Assembly (NCBI RefSeq): GCF_006539505.1
Contig: NZ_BJND01000004.1
Span: 186,001-250,000 of the forward strand
Direction of reading: 5' to 3'
Origin: Streptomyces spinoverrucosus
GTDB taxonomy: Bacteria > Actinomycetota > Actinomycetes > Streptomycetales > Streptomycetaceae
Length of the DNA: 64,000 nucleotides
Shown: in pieces, positions 62,087 to 64,000 of the stretch
Numbering within the stretch: the first letter of the stretch is position 1
Layout of the letters: the number at the start of each line of letters is the position of its first letter
Notes under the pieces: model-generated
The model's database searches: none
Seen by the model: the letters and a program-made list of their open reading frames with translations, nothing else
What the model was told of the DNA's origin: nothing
Program-made: the position numbers and the translations under genes

Positions 62087-62848
62087 ATGACAAGTACAGT
62101 CTCCGGCCTCGCCGCCGTGCGCTTCGCACTCGACCGCACCAGCCCCGTGCCGCTCTACCACCAGCTCGCCCAGCAGTTGGAGGCGGCCATCGAGGGCGGG
62201 ATCCTCACGCCCGGCAACCACCTCGGCAACGAGGTCGACCTGTCCGTCCGACTCGGCCTGTCCCGCCCCACGGTCCGCCAGGCCATCCAGTCCCTGGTCG
62301 ACAAGGGTCTGCTGGTCCGCCGCCGGGGCGTGGGCACCCAGGTCGTGCACAGCCAGGTCAAGCGCCCGCTGGAGCTGAGCAGCCTCTACGACGACCTGGA
62401 GACGGCCGGGCAGCAGCCCACCACGCGGGTGCTCCACAACGAGACCGCCCCCGCGGCCGCCGACGTCGCGGCCGCCCTCGGCATCCCCGAGGGCGGCGAG
62501 GTCACCGTCCTGGAACGGCTCCGCTTCACCCACGGCCACCCGGTGGCGTTCCTGTGCAACTACCTGCCGACGGGCCTGCTCCCCCTGGACACCGACCGGC
62601 TCCAGGTCACCGGCCTGTACCGCATGCTGCGCTCCGCCGGGATCACCCTGCACAGCGCCCGCCAGACCATCGGCGCCCGCTGCGCCACCGCCCAGGAGGC
62701 CGCCCGCCTCGACGAGAAGGAGGGCGCCGCACTCCTCACCATGCAGCGCACGGCCTACGACGACACCGGCCGCGCCGTCGAGTACGGGACGCACATCTAC
62801 CGCGCGTCCCGGTACGCGTTCGACTTCCAGCTCCTGGTACGACCCTGA
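62087..62848 (+). CDS. GntR/HutC-family transcriptional regulator
   Basis: A 253-residue regulator with an N-terminal winged helix (PVPLYHQLAQQLEAAIEGGI, LGLSRPTVRQAIQSLVDKGL, VRRRGVGTQVVHS) and a UTRA effector domain (GGEVTVLERLRFTHGHPVAF, GLYRMLRSAGITLHSARQTI, VEYGTHIYRASRYAFDFQL). Effectors of UTRA proteins are usually sugar phosphates or carboxylates. GGGAGG lies 6 bases before the ATG. It is divergent from the sugar importer, which it probably represses through the inverted repeat between them. It converges with the aldo/keto reductase, 2 bases apart. Confidence 0.94.
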   Translation: MTSTVSGLAAVRFALDRTSPVPLYHQLAQQLEAAIEGGILTPGNHLGNEVDLSVRLGLSRPTVRQAIQSLVDKGLLVRRRGVGTQVVHSQVKRPLELSSLYDDLETAGQQPTTRVLHNETAPAAADVAAALGIPEGGEVTVLERLRFTHGHPVAFLCNYLPTGLLPLDTDRLQVTGLYRMLRSAGITLHSARQTIGARCATAQEAARLDEKEGAALLTMQRTAYDDTGRAVEYGTHIYRASRYAFDFQLLVRP

Positions 62849-62850
62849 CG

Positions 62851-63837
62851 TCAGTGCACCGCGTCCAGCCGGGCCCGCTGATCCGCCGTCAACTCCAGCT
62901 CCACAGCGGCGAGATTCTCCTCCAGCTGCGCCACCGAGGACGCGCCGGCCAGCGGAATCACCGGCAACTCCCCGCCTATTTGCCACGCCAGAACCACCTG
63001 CCCCACGGTGGCCCCGGTCTGCCGCGCCACCTCGCGCAGCGCGGCCAGCCGTGCGGGCGTACCGGGGTGGTCGTAGTCGGCCGACAGCGGCTTGTCCTCG
63101 CGCCCGTACGCCCCGCCCAGCAGCGGCGAGTAGGCGACCAGCGTCAGCGTGGGCTCGGCGCACAGATAGCCGAGGAGTTCGGCGCCCGCGTGGCCGAGGC
63201 TGCCGTCCGGGAAGAGGTCGCTCGGGACGTCGTACCGAGGACGCAGATGGCTGTGCTGGTACTGGAGCACCTCGTAGCCGGGCAGTCCGGCCGCGGCGGC
63301 GAGAGCGCGGGCCCGCTCCACCCGCCAGATCGCCTGGTTGCTGACGCCGAGCAGGCCGACCGTGCCCTCCGCGACCAGCGCGGCGAACCCCTCGACGGTC
63401 TCCTGGAGGGGGACGGTGGGGTCGTCGATGTGCGCGTACAGCAGGTCCAGCTTCTCCATGCCGAGCCGCTCGCGGCTGCGCTCGGCCGACTCGCGGATCA
63501 CCTTCGCCGACAGGCCCTCCGCGTTGTCGGTGTAGCTGGTGCCGGGGGCGAGGGGACGGGCGCCGACCTTCGTGGCGATGACGACCTCGTCGCCGATGCC
63601 GCGGCTGCGCCGCCAGCGGCCGAGGAGTTCCTCGCTCTGGCCGCCCTGGCTGCCGTCGACCCAGAAGGCGTAGTTGTCCGAGGTGTCGATGAAATTTCCG
63701 CCCGCCTCGACATAGCGGTCGAGGACGGCGAAGGAGGTCCGCTCGTCCGTGAGCGAGCCGAAGAGCATGGCGCCGAGGGCGAGGACGCTGACCTCGCGAC
63801 GGTGGTCCGGATCGGTGCCGATGGTGCGGTACTTCAT
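62851..63837 (-). CDS. Aldo/keto reductase
   Basis: A 328-residue AKR-fold oxidoreductase. The catalytic set is visible: Asp and Tyr in NFIDTSDNYAFWV, Lys in VVIATKVGAR and His in LLYAHIDDP; the cofactor segment IPLAGASSVAQLEENLAAV lies near the C-terminus. It would reduce or oxidise an aldehyde or sugar with NADP(H). GGGAGGA lies 8 bases before the ATG but is the 3' arm of a near-perfect hairpin (63845-63882). Its promoter has a MerR-type long spacer. Its transcription is therefore likely controlled separately from the adjoining importer. Confidence 0.92.
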   Translation of the reverse strand: MKYRTIGTDPDHRREVSVLALGAMLFGSLTDERTSFAVLDRYVEAGGNFIDTSDNYAFWVDGSQGGQSEELLGRWRRSRGIGDEVVIATKVGARPLAPGTSYTDNAEGLSAKVIRESAERSRERLGMEKLDLLYAHIDDPTVPLQETVEGFAALVAEGTVGLLGVSNQAIWRVERARALAAAAGLPGYEVLQYQHSHLRPRYDVPSDLFPDGSLGHAGAELLGYLCAEPTLTLVAYSPLLGGAYGREDKPLSADYDHPGTPARLAALREVARQTGATVGQVVLAWQIGGELPVIPLAGASSVAQLEENLAAVELELTADQRARLDAVH

Positions 63838-63844
63838 GATGTTC

Positions 63845-63882
63845 CTCCCGTTCGCACCCGGTTGTCCGGGCGCGAACGGGAG
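63845..63882 (-). promoter_or_regulatory. Hairpin covering the aldo/keto reductase ribosome-binding site
   Basis: CTCCCGTTCGCACCCGG (63845-63861) pairs with CCGGGCGCGAACGGGAG (63866-63882), 17 positions with one mismatch and a 4-base loop. On the mRNA the 3' arm contains the GGGAG Shine-Dalgarno, so the stem should hide it unless something opens the structure. Confidence 0.75.
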
Positions 63883-63911
63883 TCTTCAGCCTGAAGCGCA
63901 CTTCAAGTCAA
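63881..63911 (-). promoter_or_regulatory. MerR-type promoter with long spacer
   Basis: Minus-strand TTGACT (63906-63911) and AAGACT (63881-63886) are 19 bases apart, longer than optimal. The spacer contains the dyad CTTGAAG-TGCG-CTTCAGG (63890-63907), the geometry of MerR-family activation. No merR gene is within the window. Confidence 0.6.
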
Positions 63912-63919
63912 GGCAGTAC

Positions 63920-64000
63920 CTACGGACGGGCCGCGAACGGCCCTTCGAGGGCGGCCCATTGCAGCAGCATGATGGTCTTGGCGTCGGCGATCTCGCCGGT
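63920..64000 (-). CDS. 3' end of a gene extending beyond the window, possibly a NUDIX hydrolase
   Basis: The last 81 bases read in frame on the minus strand as 26 codons and a TAG stop (TGEIADAKTIMLLQWAALEG then PFAARP). The pattern G-x-I-x-D-A-K-T-I near a C-terminus resembles ADP-ribose-pyrophosphatase-type NUDIX proteins, but the NUDIX box itself would lie outside the window. It is followed directly by the aldo/keto reductase promoter. Confidence 0.55.
   Translation of the reverse strand, partial: TGEIADAKTIMLLQWAALEGPFAARP

Overview
The window is chromosomal DNA from a high-GC actinobacterium, almost certainly a Streptomyces. Evidence: very strong third-position GC bias, frequent GTG starts, a type II monomeric isocitrate dehydrogenase, ALF-repeat secreted proteins, a CYP158-type P450, FG-GAP secreted proteins and two copies of a short intergenic element that I remember as widespread in Streptomyces. 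There is no rRNA, CRISPR array, integrase or intact insertion sequence. One tRNA-Pro(GGG) is present.

Layout. 1-5.4 kb: end of a DMT transporter, a secreted transglycosylase/LysM/M23 cell-wall hydrolase, 6-phosphogluconate dehydrogenase, a proline-rich mini-protein and a panD-GNAT-racemase-like operon. 5.7-15.9 kb: accessory region with a trypsin-like protein whose catalytic His and Ser are both replaced, IS5-type and gene debris, and a probable toxin-immunity locus (giant ALF-repeat protein, secreted non-specific endonuclease, DUF1963-like candidate immunity protein). 16-32.4 kb: mostly housekeeping and transport: ABC exporter, flippase-like membrane protein, enoyl-CoA hydratase, a glycerol-kinase-like/GlpA-like/FAD oxidoreductase operon carrying a decayed duplication, APC permease, MscS channel, icd, N-formylglutamate amidohydrolase-like protein and a CYP158-like P450.

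32.4-41 kb is the most interesting part. A cytoplasmic subtilase, an ECF sigma factor and an acidic accessory protein form one operon. Divergent from it is a TPR-CHAT (caspase-like) protease, followed by a LuxR/ATPase regulator and a metzincin without a signal peptide. Three proteases of different catalytic class therefore sit beside a sigma factor and its likely partner. This resembles, outside any CRISPR context, the TPR-CHAT/Csx30/CASP-sigma logic of type III-E systems. An inverted repeat found before the LuxR/metzincin pair recurs before the small membrane protein at 40981.

41.3-47.5 kb: tRNA-Pro, an ArsR-SRPBCC operon, a DM13 protein, a decayed MFS/GntR segment, a LysR/EamA divergent pair and a cupin. 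47.5-63.8 kb: a dense carbohydrate/cyclitol catabolism region with two LacI regulators, two Gfo/Idh dehydrogenases, a phytanoyl-CoA-dioxygenase-like enzyme, an SDR, a complete sugar ABC importer, an IolE-like TIM-barrel protein, a GntR regulator and an aldo/keto reductase. A glutamate decarboxylase-like enzyme, a GNAT protein and a DUF3068 protein are interspersed. Several operator-like inverted repeats lie in the divergent promoters. The last 81 bases are the 3' end of a gene that continues beyond the window.
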